Source: UBA5859 sp041940025
Lineage (GTDB): Bacteria; Pseudomonadota; Gammaproteobacteria; UBA5859
Assembly (NCBI GenBank): GCA_041940025.1
Contig: JBGTSY010000001.1
Coordinates: forward strand, 458,954-522,953
Length of the DNA stretch: 64,000 bases
Direction of reading: 5' to 3'
Shown: positions 45,794-54,593 of the stretch, piece after piece
Layout: every line of letters starts with the position of its first letter
How positions within the stretch are numbered: the first letter of the stretch is position 1
Notes under the pieces: generated by a model
Seen by the model: the letters and a program-made list of their open reading frames with translations, nothing else
Told to the model about the DNA's origin: nothing
The model's database searches: none
Translations under genes and position numbers: made by a program

Positions 45794-47020
45794 ATGATTG
45801 AATTAGAAATTCCTCAGAACTTAAAAAATATTAGGGACATGCTGCACGGATTAATGCAATCCAAAGTACGTCCCCTTTGTATTCAGGCTGACCGTGATGG
45901 TAAGTATCCCGAAAGTTTTTATGACGAAATAGCGCCGATGATGAGTGGCATGTCCCTAGGCGGTGGCGGCGGAGGCAGTAGCAAAAAAGGTGGTGGTATG
46001 TCAGACGCTGCGGGCATGAAAAACATGGCGCTGATGGCAATAGTTGCCGGTGAAGAGATTGGGTGGGGTGATCCCACTTTTGCGCTTAATATGCCCGGTC
46101 CCGGCACCGGTGGTCCGGCATTAGCGGCGCGAGGGACACCGGAACAGAAAGAGAAATACTTCGGCATGTTGGAAGGCAAGGGCGCGAAGTGGGCCGCTTA
46201 TGGTTTAACCGAGCCGGGAGCGGGCTCCGACGTGGCCAATATTAAAACCAGTTGCCGAAAAGAAGGTAATGAGTGGGTGATCAATGGTAGGAAGTGTTTT
46301 ATTTCCAATGGCGCCAAAGCGGAATGGACGATTGTGTTTGCAACGGTGGATCCGAAGCTGGGTCATGCGGGACAAAGAGTGTTCATTGTCGAGAAGGATA
46401 CGCCGGGACTCACAATTGGTAAGATTGAAAACAAGCTCGGATTCCGTGCTTCGGAAACCGCAGAAATGATCTTCGAAGAGTGTCGTGTTCCGGAGGAAAA
46501 TTTAGTTGGGGGTGAAGCGGCCTATGAAGGCAAAGATAAAGCAAAAGAAGGATTCAAGACTGCGATGCAGTTTTTTGATACCAGTCGACCGATGGTGGGC
46601 ATCATGGGGGTGGGCATTGGTCGTGCCGCCTATGAAGAGTTAGAGGCGTGGATTAAAGATCATTATTGGTTATCCAGACCTATCCCTCGCTATGCGGCCA
46701 TTCGCGATCGCCTGTTTGAGATGCAACAAAAACTGGAAGCAGCGCGGTTACTCTGTTGGAAAGCAGCCTGGATGGCAGATAACGGTATCGCCAATACCAA
46801 AGAGGCTTCTATGTCTAAAATGTACGGGCCGGGTATCGCCATGGAGATCTGTTCCGAGGCAGTAGATATCATGGGTACTCATGGTTCACTGTCTGGCACC
46901 ATTGTCGATAAGTGTTATCGCGATATTAAGGTATTTGATATTTTTGAAGGCACACATCAGATCCAGCAGACAGTGATTGCCAAACATCTATTCGATAGGG
47001 TGCCAATGACGACTGGTTAA
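45794..47020 (+). CDS. acyl-CoA dehydrogenase with glycine-rich insert
   Basis: FAD-dependent alpha-beta desaturation of acyl-CoA. The 408-residue protein keeps GLTEPGAGSD at about 136 and the catalytic Glu in FDIFEGTHQIQQ at about 389. An insert near residue 56 (LGGGGGGSSKKGGGMSD) lies in the N-terminal domain and looks like a flexible linker; I do not know it from classical family members. It follows the catalytically doubtful homologue and ends at a strong terminator, so the pair is a two-gene operon. Confidence 0.92.
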   Translation: MIELEIPQNLKNIRDMLHGLMQSKVRPLCIQADRDGKYPESFYDEIAPMMSGMSLGGGGGGSSKKGGGMSDAAGMKNMALMAIVAGEEIGWGDPTFALNMPGPGTGGPALAARGTPEQKEKYFGMLEGKGAKWAAYGLTEPGAGSDVANIKTSCRKEGNEWVINGRKCFISNGAKAEWTIVFATVDPKLGHAGQRVFIVEKDTPGLTIGKIENKLGFRASETAEMIFEECRVPEENLVGGEAAYEGKDKAKEGFKTAMQFFDTSRPMVGIMGVGIGRAAYEELEAWIKDHYWLSRPIPRYAAIRDRLFEMQQKLEAARLLCWKAAWMADNGIANTKEASMSKMYGPGIAMEICSEAVDIMGTHGSLSGTIVDKCYRDIKVFDIFEGTHQIQQTVIAKHLFDRVPMTTG

Positions 47021-47042
47021 ACCAGCTGTTCGGCGCTAGACT

Positions 47043-47072
47043 AAAAAGCACAGCTGGCGCTGTGCTTTTTTT
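47043..47072 (+). terminator. rho-independent terminator of the acyl-CoA dehydrogenase operon
   Basis: An 8-bp stem AGCACAGC / GCTGTGCT, extended by A-T pairs, with a 4-base loop and seven T. It separates the dehydrogenases from histidine decarboxylase. Confidence 0.88.
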
Positions 47073-47128
47073 ATGCTAGGGTTGATTCTATTTTGCTCTT
47101 GATGCCAACCATATAACGATCCCATAAA

Positions 47129-48265
47129 ATGAAAACATCAAATTCATTATCCAAGGATGATCAATCGTATCTCACTCGCTTGCGTGAAGAGTTGACCACA
47201 CAAGCGAAGCACGTACTCGGTTATCCTTGTTCTCAGGCGTTTGATTATTCTCCTTTATACGATTTTTTAAGCTTACCAATAAACAATATCGGTGATCCTT
47301 ATCTACCGAGTAGCTTTCGAGTCAACACCCATGAAATTGAGACGCAAGTTTTAGATGAGTTTTTAACGCTAACAAATGGAGACAAAAATCACCACTGGGG
47401 CTATGTCACCAACGGCGGGACCGAAGGAAATATGTATGGTCTATTTTTAGCGCGCGAATTGTTACCTCAGGGCATTGTGTATTATTCTGAAGAGACCCAC
47501 TACAGTGTGACTAAAATTTTACGGGTGTTGAACTTGCGTAATATCATGATTCGTAGCCAAGAGGATGGTGTTATAGATTATGAGGACTTGAGAGAAACTG
47601 TTCGAATCTATCGTGATGTACCGCCGATCATTATTGCTAATATTGGTACCACTATGAAAGGCGCGGTAGATGAGATTAAGGCAATTAAAAGTATTCTAAA
47701 GGAATTCTCTATTCCTAACTTTTATATCCATTGCGACGCAGCATTGAGTGGGATGATTTTGCCTTTCTTGACGGACGCTCCTGCATTCGATTTTACCTCT
47801 GGAGTAGATAGTATCGCCATCAGTGGTCACAAGATGATTGGCTCCCCAGTCCCCTGTGGTGTCGTGTTAAGCAAGCGCGCTCATGTAGAACGTATTGCGC
47901 GACTAGTGGAATATGTGGGCAGTAGAGATACCACTATCTCAGGATCTCGCAATGGGTTAACGCCACTGTTTATGTGGTATGCCTTCAAAACCAAAGGGCG
48001 TGCTGGATTTCGTGAGCTTGTTCATAAGTGTATTGAGTTGGCGGAATTTGCTGTCCAGGCGTTAGCTGACATCGGCGTTTTAGCTTGGCGACATCCTTAT
48101 TCCACTACTGTAGTGATGCCCCGGCTCAATCAAGCAGTGATTGAAAAATGGCAATTAGCACGATACAAAGATGTGTCACACATAATTATCATGCCTAACG
48201 TGACCAAACAACACATACAGTTGTTGCTAAAAGATATTCAGAACTCAAACCGAGTGGAGGATTAG
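47129..48265 (+). CDS. hdc: pyridoxal-phosphate histidine decarboxylase
   Basis: Converts histidine to histamine and CO2. The 378-residue group II PLP decarboxylase resembles the Morganella/Enterobacter enzymes in length and sequence. WGYVTNGGTEGNMYGLFLAR lies at about 91, YYSEETHYSVTKILR at about 117, HCDAALSGMILPF at about 205 and the PLP lysine in ISGHKMIGSPVPCGV at about 233. Related serine decarboxylases are possible, but the match to histidine enzymes is good. No histidine/histamine antiporter is nearby. It is followed after 5 bases by an ACT-domain gene. Confidence 0.88.
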   Translation: MKTSNSLSKDDQSYLTRLREELTTQAKHVLGYPCSQAFDYSPLYDFLSLPINNIGDPYLPSSFRVNTHEIETQVLDEFLTLTNGDKNHHWGYVTNGGTEGNMYGLFLARELLPQGIVYYSEETHYSVTKILRVLNLRNIMIRSQEDGVIDYEDLRETVRIYRDVPPIIIANIGTTMKGAVDEIKAIKSILKEFSIPNFYIHCDAALSGMILPFLTDAPAFDFTSGVDSIAISGHKMIGSPVPCGVVLSKRAHVERIARLVEYVGSRDTTISGSRNGLTPLFMWYAFKTKGRAGFRELVHKCIELAEFAVQALADIGVLAWRHPYSTTVVMPRLNQAVIEKWQLARYKDVSHIIIMPNVTKQHIQLLLKDIQNSNRVED

Positions 48266-48270
48266 ACACG

Positions 48271-48666
48271 ATGAAGCAGATTTCTGTGGTCTCTGAAGAT
48301 AAACCAGGTGTCGTGGCTTTGATCAGCGAAGTGCTTGCCAATCACCAGATCAATATTAACTCACTGGATGCGGAAACGTTCGGTCAATGGGCGGTGACAT
48401 TGGTGACTGTAGATAAATATGACGAAGCTCTCAGGGCGTTACGTTCAGAAACTACCTACAGAATATTAACTGAGGATGTTATTTTGGTGCGCATTGAAGA
48501 TCGGCCCGGCGCGCTGGCAAAATTGGCACGCCTATTTCGTGATCGAGGTATTAATATTCGTAGTATGCGCATTATTCAACGGGGCGCTAACGACAGTGCT
48601 GTGGCGATATCGACTGATAAAACCAAAGAAGCACTCGAATTAGTTAAAGATATTTTAATCTCTTAA
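48271..48666 (+). CDS. tandem ACT-domain protein
   Basis: A 131-residue protein made of two ACT domains (about 1-62, SVVSEDKPGVVALISEVLANH; about 68-131, VRIEDRPGALAKLARLFRDRG) and nothing else. ACT domains bind amino acids and control enzymes. It starts 5 bases after histidine decarboxylase, so co-expression is nearly certain and an amino-acid-sensing partner role is plausible. No direct sequence evidence shows which amino acid binds. Confidence 0.85.
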   Translation: MKQISVVSEDKPGVVALISEVLANHQININSLDAETFGQWAVTLVTVDKYDEALRALRSETTYRILTEDVILVRIEDRPGALAKLARLFRDRGINIRSMRIIQRGANDSAVAISTDKTKEALELVKDILIS

Positions 48667-48673
48667 TTGGTGC

Positions 48674-49537
48674 TTATAGCCAGTTACGGCAACTGCGATA
48701 CCAACTGGGAGAAGTTTCCTCATTAGTAAGCGCTTCGTCATTAGGATCGAAAAAAGAAAAATTACCGTCAGCATCCATAGTAATGCCAATGGATTGTGAG
48801 ACCTGGTTAACAAATATATAGTGGTGAGCATCCACCTCTGTCTCTATACCTAGACAGATATCTTCTTGATCAACTGTATCTCCATTTTCTTCAATCTGGG
48901 CAAACACCACGCCATCTAATCTGCTATAGATACTTGCCATGAAGTTCATGTTGTAGTCTTCGTCGAAGTTAACCTGAATTGTTCGATAATCTGCCAGTGT
49001 AGGATTTTCCACATTATTGACCGCGTTTGAGCCAAACACTTGTACGATAAGATCTTGCAGGACTTGTTGAGTAGCCGGGGGCAGCTCCGCTATCGGCCTA
49101 TCTTCTTGGGGCGTGCCTTTGTAAAACTCATTTGAGCAATCCCAATCGAAATAGGTCCCTTCTAAAATTAGGTCCCAATTTTTGGCATCAAAAATGAGAT
49201 ACAACACAGTGTTATCCCAAGAGGATCGGGGTTGTACATTCGCTATGGAGGCAATTTCAGGATCACCACTATTGGCTGCTGTATTGCGTATCGCCGCTAA
49301 CTCTATCAACACTCTTTCGTAGGTATTATCTATCGCCAATAAGGTTTTATCTCCTTCATAGGAGAGTTGTTCCGCGTCGAGGGCGGGTCGAGGTGATGCC
49401 TCCAAATCTGCAGGGGTAATGACTGCCTCAAAACCATCACAGGCCTCAACAGTGGGGGATGACTCTCCGCTGTGTTGGCAGCCAGCGAGTACAATCGTGG
49501 CGAATAGAAGAGAAAAGATGTAGTGTCGATTGCTCAT
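48674..49537 (-). CDS. predicted lipoprotein of unknown function
   Basis: A 287-residue protein with a lipoprotein signal ending VLAGC (Cys 19) followed by a polar, mainly acidic chain. The mature part has Trp-rich stretches (SSWDNTVLYLIFDAKNWDLIL) and four or five further cysteines that could form disulfides. No family recognised. It converges on the ACT gene with 7 bases between stops. Confidence 0.75.
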   Translation of the reverse strand: MSNRHYIFSLLFATIVLAGCQHSGESSPTVEACDGFEAVITPADLEASPRPALDAEQLSYEGDKTLLAIDNTYERVLIELAAIRNTAANSGDPEIASIANVQPRSSWDNTVLYLIFDAKNWDLILEGTYFDWDCSNEFYKGTPQEDRPIAELPPATQQVLQDLIVQVFGSNAVNNVENPTLADYRTIQVNFDEDYNMNFMASIYSRLDGVVFAQIEENGDTVDQEDICLGIETEVDAHHYIFVNQVSQSIGITMDADGNFSFFDPNDEALTNEETSPSWYRSCRNWL

Positions 49538-49943
49538 AAGTTACTTACTATTTTGGGGCGAATTTATTATCTGGCGCTTAGAAAGTTATCTATTCAAACA
49601 TGCGTTTAATTAAATTAATGTACCCCTATTTTTGTACTGATCGCTCTTCAAGTGAATGATATAAATGATTATTTTAATCAATATGACAATGTCATCTAAA
49701 CGTCAAAAAGCATATTCTAAGGGCTATCTGGCTGATGTGGAAGTGAAACCTGACTTATTTATGGATTCTAAGCCCATTTGAATCGGTGAAAGAATTTTAA
49801 GGAAGCATCCTGCTAGACATTAGGGATAACCTCTGGATTAACTGAAATAGTTGTACAATTATTAAAGACGACCTAATATTAAAATCATTTTGATTCACCT
49901 AACATAATTAGAAATTGACAATATATTTTTGGGAGGAGGCCGG
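49538..49943. other. AT-rich divergent spacer with a possible tiny gene
   Basis: About 400 bases between the lipoprotein and the alpha/beta hydrolase genes. A short frame at 49683-49781 codes for 32 residues (MTMSSKRQKAYSKGYLADVE...). It loosely recalls the start of ribosome modulation factor (KRQK then GYxA) but has no ribosome binding site and ends early. Listed as doubtful. TTGACA at 49916 could be a -35 element for the next gene. Confidence 0.35.
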
Positions 49944-50915
49944 ATGTCTAGTACTGTATTTTTGTCTGGGTTGGTTTTAGTGTCATCTCTGTTGGTCCAT
50001 CGTTTTCGCCAGCGTCAGCTTTTTGCTGAACTGCCTAAACGCAATCATGAAGAGTTTGAAGGCACCTTGTTTCAGGTAGATAGAAGTTTGGTGGCCTATC
50101 GTGCGGCGCGAAATGGTAGCTCGCAAACGATTGTTGCTATGCATGGTTGGGTAGAAGATCATCGATATTTTACTGAGCTCTATGGTCCAACTGACGCGGA
50201 ACTGATTTTAATCAATAGTTGTGATTATCATGGACCAAATATCGGACAAGTGCGCGACACACCCAGTTGGGCTCAGACACCCAATTATGGCTTGGGCTCT
50301 ATCGAGTATGATGCAGCAATTCTGATTCAGGCCGTTGAGAACTTAGCAACAGGCAGTCAATTAAGACTGCATGGTCACTCTCGCGGTGGTGCGGTCGTGT
50401 TGGAATCTTTAAAACAAAATCACGCATTACTTAAAAGAGCAGAGATAGTTTTAGAGGCGGCAATTTTGCCAGAAGCATCTGTATTACCCGGCGGGCCAAC
50501 CGTTTCTAGTGTGATGTCCGTCGTGTACTCTTATGTTTTGCCTTTAGTAGGGATAGTGATGTCCAGAATGAAAATTCCTGCGTTTGTCATGCCCTATTTT
50601 GGGCCTGTCACACCTCGTAAAACCCATCTGATTCAAGGCTTATTTAATAACCCAAAATATCCTCAAATATTGGAAGAAAATATAAAGGGTATGCAACGTT
50701 GGTCGGTGGAAAATAGTGTCGAATTATTTGACCTAGCCAGCCATGGCACCATATTGATTGGTGAGAAAGATACCGTACTCAGCGTTAAGAAAATGTTAGC
50801 GAGTGCCCGCCGTAATAATGGCAATCTGAAAGTGGTGGAGACCAAGGGCACCAGTCATTTTATCACTCTAGATGCACCTCATTATGTGCCGCCCTTATTG
50901 AAGAAAGTGGCTTAA
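49944..50915 (+). CDS. alpha/beta hydrolase
   Basis: A 323-residue protein with an N-terminal hydrophobic segment and an alpha/beta hydrolase fold: oxyanion region HGWVEDHRYF at about 66, nucleophile LHGHSRGGAVVLESL at about 146 and the catalytic His in GTSHFITLDAPHYV near 305. The ATG at 49944 is preceded by GGGAGGAGG; a TTG at 49929 lies before that site and is rejected. It starts a rightward set with an SDR, a hotdog protein and a metallo-hydrolase, suggesting lipid or ester metabolism. Confidence 0.88.
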   Translation: MSSTVFLSGLVLVSSLLVHRFRQRQLFAELPKRNHEEFEGTLFQVDRSLVAYRAARNGSSQTIVAMHGWVEDHRYFTELYGPTDAELILINSCDYHGPNIGQVRDTPSWAQTPNYGLGSIEYDAAILIQAVENLATGSQLRLHGHSRGGAVVLESLKQNHALLKRAEIVLEAAILPEASVLPGGPTVSSVMSVVYSYVLPLVGIVMSRMKIPAFVMPYFGPVTPRKTHLIQGLFNNPKYPQILEENIKGMQRWSVENSVELFDLASHGTILIGEKDTVLSVKKMLASARRNNGNLKVVETKGTSHFITLDAPHYVPPLLKKVA

Positions 50916-50940
50916 ACTGAATATCAGGTAGGAACTAAAC

Positions 50941-51780
50941 ATGTCTTATTACCATAATAAAAATGTCGTGATAACAGGTGGCAGTAGTGGTCTCGGAAGA
51001 GCATACGCCATCAATATAGCCAAGCGCGGTGGCGCCAACAAATTTGTGATTGCAGATTTAGATGAAGTGCGTGGCGAAGAAACATTAACACAATTGACTG
51101 CTCTGGGCGCGCAGGCCAAATTTATTCGGTGCGATGTCTCTCAGTGTGAGCAAGTCGAGCAATTGGCTCGTGAATCTCAGGAGTACCTTGGGCGGATTGA
51201 CCTCGTTTTTAATAATGCCGGAGTGGCCAGTGGTGGGCAATTCTTGGATATCCCTGCAGAAGATTGGGATTGGCTGATTGGCATCAATTTGTTAGGCGTG
51301 GTTCATGGTTGTCGTGCGTTTGGTCGTATCATGCAACAGCAGCGTTCTGGGCACTTGGTCAATACTGCATCTTTAGCGGCATTTGGTGCCCTACCCGGCA
51401 TGTCCTTATACAACACCGCTAAAGCAGGTGTGGTGATGTTTTCGGAAACCATTCGGGCGGAGTTTGCAGGCTATGGGGTGCGGGTATCTGCTGTTTGTCC
51501 TAGCTTCCTAAGAACCAACCTAATGGAGCGCACTAGAACCACTGCTCCGGAAATAGAAAAAGTGACCCGTTTGGCGTTGACTAAAAACCAATACAGCGCA
51601 GACTACATCGCCAATAAATGCTTAGATCAGATCGCTAAAAATAAACTCTATGTACTGCCTACATTAGATGCCAAAATCATGTGGCGTGTGAAGCGTTTTT
51701 TCCCACGGACTGTCGTTGGAATTGGTGCCCGGACTTATCCATTTGCGATGAAACAACTAAAGGCTAGATTCGCTAAGTAG
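50941..51780 (+). CDS. short-chain dehydrogenase/reductase
   Basis: NAD(P)-dependent oxidoreductase of 279 residues. Cofactor motif VVITGGSSGLGRAYA near residue 10, NNAGVASGG at about 90, catalytic Ser in NTASLAAFG near 143 and the SLYNTAKAG Tyr-xxx-Lys at about 158. It follows the hydrolase by 25 bases in one operon. Substrate unknown; the neighbours point to a lipid or alcohol. Confidence 0.94.
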   Translation: MSYYHNKNVVITGGSSGLGRAYAINIAKRGGANKFVIADLDEVRGEETLTQLTALGAQAKFIRCDVSQCEQVEQLARESQEYLGRIDLVFNNAGVASGGQFLDIPAEDWDWLIGINLLGVVHGCRAFGRIMQQQRSGHLVNTASLAAFGALPGMSLYNTAKAGVVMFSETIRAEFAGYGVRVSAVCPSFLRTNLMERTRTTAPEIEKVTRLALTKNQYSADYIANKCLDQIAKNKLYVLPTLDAKIMWRVKRFFPRTVVGIGARTYPFAMKQLKARFAK

Positions 51781-51850
51781 TCTCTTGGGTGACTCTAGTA
51801 GTTAATTATCTTTAGTCATATGTTTGCACTGTCGTGAGAACGATTTCGTC

Positions 51851-52399
51851 ATGTTGAGCTTAATGTATCAATTGCTACCTACAATTTGGCAGTCACCAGA
51901 GACTGATATTGCCACCTCTGTTGATCTCAAAATGCGCGCCATGCCGTGGCACTGTGATCCTAATATGCACATCAATAATGGTAAATATTTATCTATTATG
52001 GACATAGGACGAGGTCAGTTGTTTGTTCGTCATGGTCTGATGAAAAAGATAATGCGGCAAAAATTTAAAGTGGTAGTAGGTGCGGCACATATTCTTTATC
52101 GTCGTTCTATTCCCATAGGCAGACGATTTACTTTGCGATCGCAGTTTATTGGCGCGAACGAGCGATTTATCGTATTGCAGCAAAGCTTTATTTTTGACTC
52201 TCAATTGGCAGCGTTGGCCTATGTCAACTTGGCTTTCAGTTCGCAAAATGGTTTGGCCACACCTCACGAAGTTTGTGAGGCATTAGAAATCGAATTTCAT
52301 TCACTGCCAGTGTTGCCGGAAGTGGGGCACAAGTCGTGGCAGACAGACAAAGCAGCACTGAATCGAATGTCAAAATTAAATGAAGAATTAAAGGGTTAG
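51851..52399 (+). CDS. hotdog-fold thioesterase-like protein
   Basis: A 182-residue protein resembling the THEM6/4-hydroxybenzoyl-CoA thioesterase-type hotdog family. The active region is MRAMPWHCDPNMHINNGKYL (Asp and Asn) at about 30. VVGAAHILYRRSIPIGRRF follows. I prefer the ATG at 51851, which has GAGAA upstream, over a TTG at 51824. It lies downstream of the SDR with a 70-base gap and probably acts on an acyl-CoA. Confidence 0.83.
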   Translation: MLSLMYQLLPTIWQSPETDIATSVDLKMRAMPWHCDPNMHINNGKYLSIMDIGRGQLFVRHGLMKKIMRQKFKVVVGAAHILYRRSIPIGRRFTLRSQFIGANERFIVLQQSFIFDSQLAALAYVNLAFSSQNGLATPHEVCEALEIEFHSLPVLPEVGHKSWQTDKAALNRMSKLNEELKG

Positions 52400-52570
52400 C
52401 GCTTCTGACATTGATAAGTTAACGCTGAGTCATCGTATTCCGCAGTCAGGTTTGGTATAAAAGTGCAGTATTTGATATGAGGATGGCGACAGGATCAGGT
52501 TACACACGGCCAATTCAAATCATGATAAACATAAAAATAGCAATGATTGAAAGTTTAACGGAGTCATAAC

Positions 52571-53629
52571 ATGGCCGAAAATTTAAGTTTTCCATTTAAA
52601 TCTGCACCAGAAAAAGGTCAACTACAAAAGGTGGCAGATGGAGTATTTTGGTTACGAATGCCTTTGCCTTTCGGCATTGACCATATAAATCTATGGCTCC
52701 TGGAAGATGGAGAGGGTTGGACCATAGTGGATTCAGGTGTGCGCAATGACGAGACTAAAACTATTTGGAGGGAGATCTTTGCGAAGTACCTAGATGGTCG
52801 TCCGGTCACGCGCGTGTTACTGACCCATTTTCATCCAGACCATTTGGGCTTGGCCGGTTGGCTGGTGGATGAGTGGCAAGCGCAACTTTGGATGACACCA
52901 TTAGAGTTCATGTTTGCACAGATGTCTCACATCGATGAAGAAGGTCATCTCTATTCCGGTATGGCTGCCCACTATTTGCGATATGGTCTGCCGCAATCCA
53001 CAGTGAACATGATGGGCAAAATGTCGAGCTTTTATAAGGAGATGATTAGTCCATTGCCACCCATGTTCCATCGAGTGCGTGCCGGGGATCCGGTTATGAT
53101 TAATGGACGGCGATGGGAGGTGATGATCGGTTTAGGGCATTCCCCGGAACATGCCTGTTATTATTGTGCAGAGTTAAATGTGATAATCGGTGGTGATCAA
53201 TTATTGCCAAGAATCACACCCAGTATTGGTATCATGCCTTCAGAGCCGGAAGGAGATCCCTTACGTCTGTTTTTGGAATCATTAAAACAGTTTTATCAGA
53301 TCCCCGATAACTGTTTGGTGTTACCGTCCCATGAATTACCTTATCGTGGGATAGATCATCGCTTGGATGCCATGTATGCCCATCATGATGAACGATGCGA
53401 TAGAGTGCTTACCGCGTGCAGCAGTGGTGGATTACCCGCTCTTGAAGTGGTGAGGGCAATGTTTGATCGTGAACTGGATCCCATGCAACAGATGATGGCA
53501 TTAGGAGAGGGTGTTGCCCACCTACATTATTTAATTTATCAAAACAAAATTAAAAGAGAGATCCACAGAGATGGACTCTATCGATATACCACAATAGAAG
53601 AACACAAAGTTGTCACGGCGCTGGCTTAG
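52571..53629 (+). CDS. metallo-beta-lactamase-fold hydrolase
   Basis: A 352-residue zinc hydrolase of the glyoxalase II-like group. Metal motif LLTHFHPDHLG (HxHxDH) at about 84, a further His in GLGHSPEHACYY near 195, the bridging Asp in IIGGDQLLP near 215 and His in LPSHELPYRG near 257. A C-terminal helical domain fits the family. Lies 170 bases after the hotdog gene, in the same direction. Reaction unknown; not expected to be a drug-resistance enzyme from its family. Confidence 0.9.
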   Translation: MAENLSFPFKSAPEKGQLQKVADGVFWLRMPLPFGIDHINLWLLEDGEGWTIVDSGVRNDETKTIWREIFAKYLDGRPVTRVLLTHFHPDHLGLAGWLVDEWQAQLWMTPLEFMFAQMSHIDEEGHLYSGMAAHYLRYGLPQSTVNMMGKMSSFYKEMISPLPPMFHRVRAGDPVMINGRRWEVMIGLGHSPEHACYYCAELNVIIGGDQLLPRITPSIGIMPSEPEGDPLRLFLESLKQFYQIPDNCLVLPSHELPYRGIDHRLDAMYAHHDERCDRVLTACSSGGLPALEVVRAMFDRELDPMQQMMALGEGVAHLHYLIYQNKIKREIHRDGLYRYTTIEEHKVVTALA

Positions 53630-53696
53630 TGAGACGACTTGTTAAGTAGTGAGTCCTCCCGATCATAGTATTTTCTGCGCGACAGGAGTACGCCAC

Positions 53697-54386
53697 ATGT
53701 GTGCACTCAAGGTGCATGATGGTCATCGGCAGCGATTAAAAAAACGATTTATAGATGAAGGCATTGATTCTTTTAATGATCATCAAATATTGGAATTGAT
53801 GCTCTTTTATGCGCGGCCGAGAACCGATACCAACGAAACGGCACATCTATTATTAGAGCGTTTCGGAAATTTATCGGCCGTGTTCAATGCTGATCCCAAA
53901 GACTTAAGCACCATACCAGGCGTGGGTGAGCATGGTGCGGTGTTGTTGTCATTAGTGGCACCCGTTTGTCGTCGATATCTAGCGGATGTGGTGCACAGGA
54001 GAGGAGAGTCCTTAACCTCGCCTGAAAGAGCGATCGCCTATGTCAAACCTTTAATGTTAGGAAGGATAGAAGAAGTATTTTACGTATTTTGTTTGGATTC
54101 ACAGGCCCGTGTGCGGTTTCCGGCCCTATTAAGTAGCGGGACCGTGAATGAAGCGTTTGTCTCGCCGAGGCAGGTGGTGTCACTCGCATTGCAGCATCAT
54201 GCTTGTAGTGTCTTGCTGGCGCACAACCATCCAAGCGGTGATCCCACTCCTTCTTCCGCAGATATCCAACTCACGCGTGTTTTAGTGCAAGCGTTAGAGA
54301 GCATTGATATACAAGTATTCGACCATTTGATTATTGCGGGTGAGCATTCCTTTAGCTTTGCTGAATCAGGGAAGTTGCGTGATTAA
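53697..54386 (+). CDS. radC: RadC-family JAMM/MPN+ protein
   Basis: A 229-residue protein, close to E. coli RadC in length. A helix-hairpin-helix region (LSTIPGVGEHGAVLLSL) near 75 is followed by a JAMM domain with Glu in VNEAFVSPRQ and the zinc motif LAHNHPSGDPTPSSAD at about 178. AGGAG lies about 10 bases before the ATG at 53697; a GTG at 53649 is less likely. Classic repair function is disputed for the family. Gene copy is isolated from other repair genes. Confidence 0.9.
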   Translation: MCALKVHDGHRQRLKKRFIDEGIDSFNDHQILELMLFYARPRTDTNETAHLLLERFGNLSAVFNADPKDLSTIPGVGEHGAVLLSLVAPVCRRYLADVVHRRGESLTSPERAIAYVKPLMLGRIEEVFYVFCLDSQARVRFPALLSSGTVNEAFVSPRQVVSLALQHHACSVLLAHNHPSGDPTPSSADIQLTRVLVQALESIDIQVFDHLIIAGEHSFSFAESGKLRD

Positions 54387-54593
54387 AAAATAAACAGCTA
54401 TAAACTAGACTTTTTGTCTTTTTGTCATGACTCCAGTTTCTAAACCCGAAGGGTATTGTCACAGCTGAATATCGATGGCATTTCGAGAGGAACGTCGTAC
54501 ACTAGAAGGGCGGCGATGATTTGAGAATGTGTCAAACTTATCGATTAGCTGGATCAGTGCCGGATTTTATACTCTCAGTGGGAAAAGCAACTC

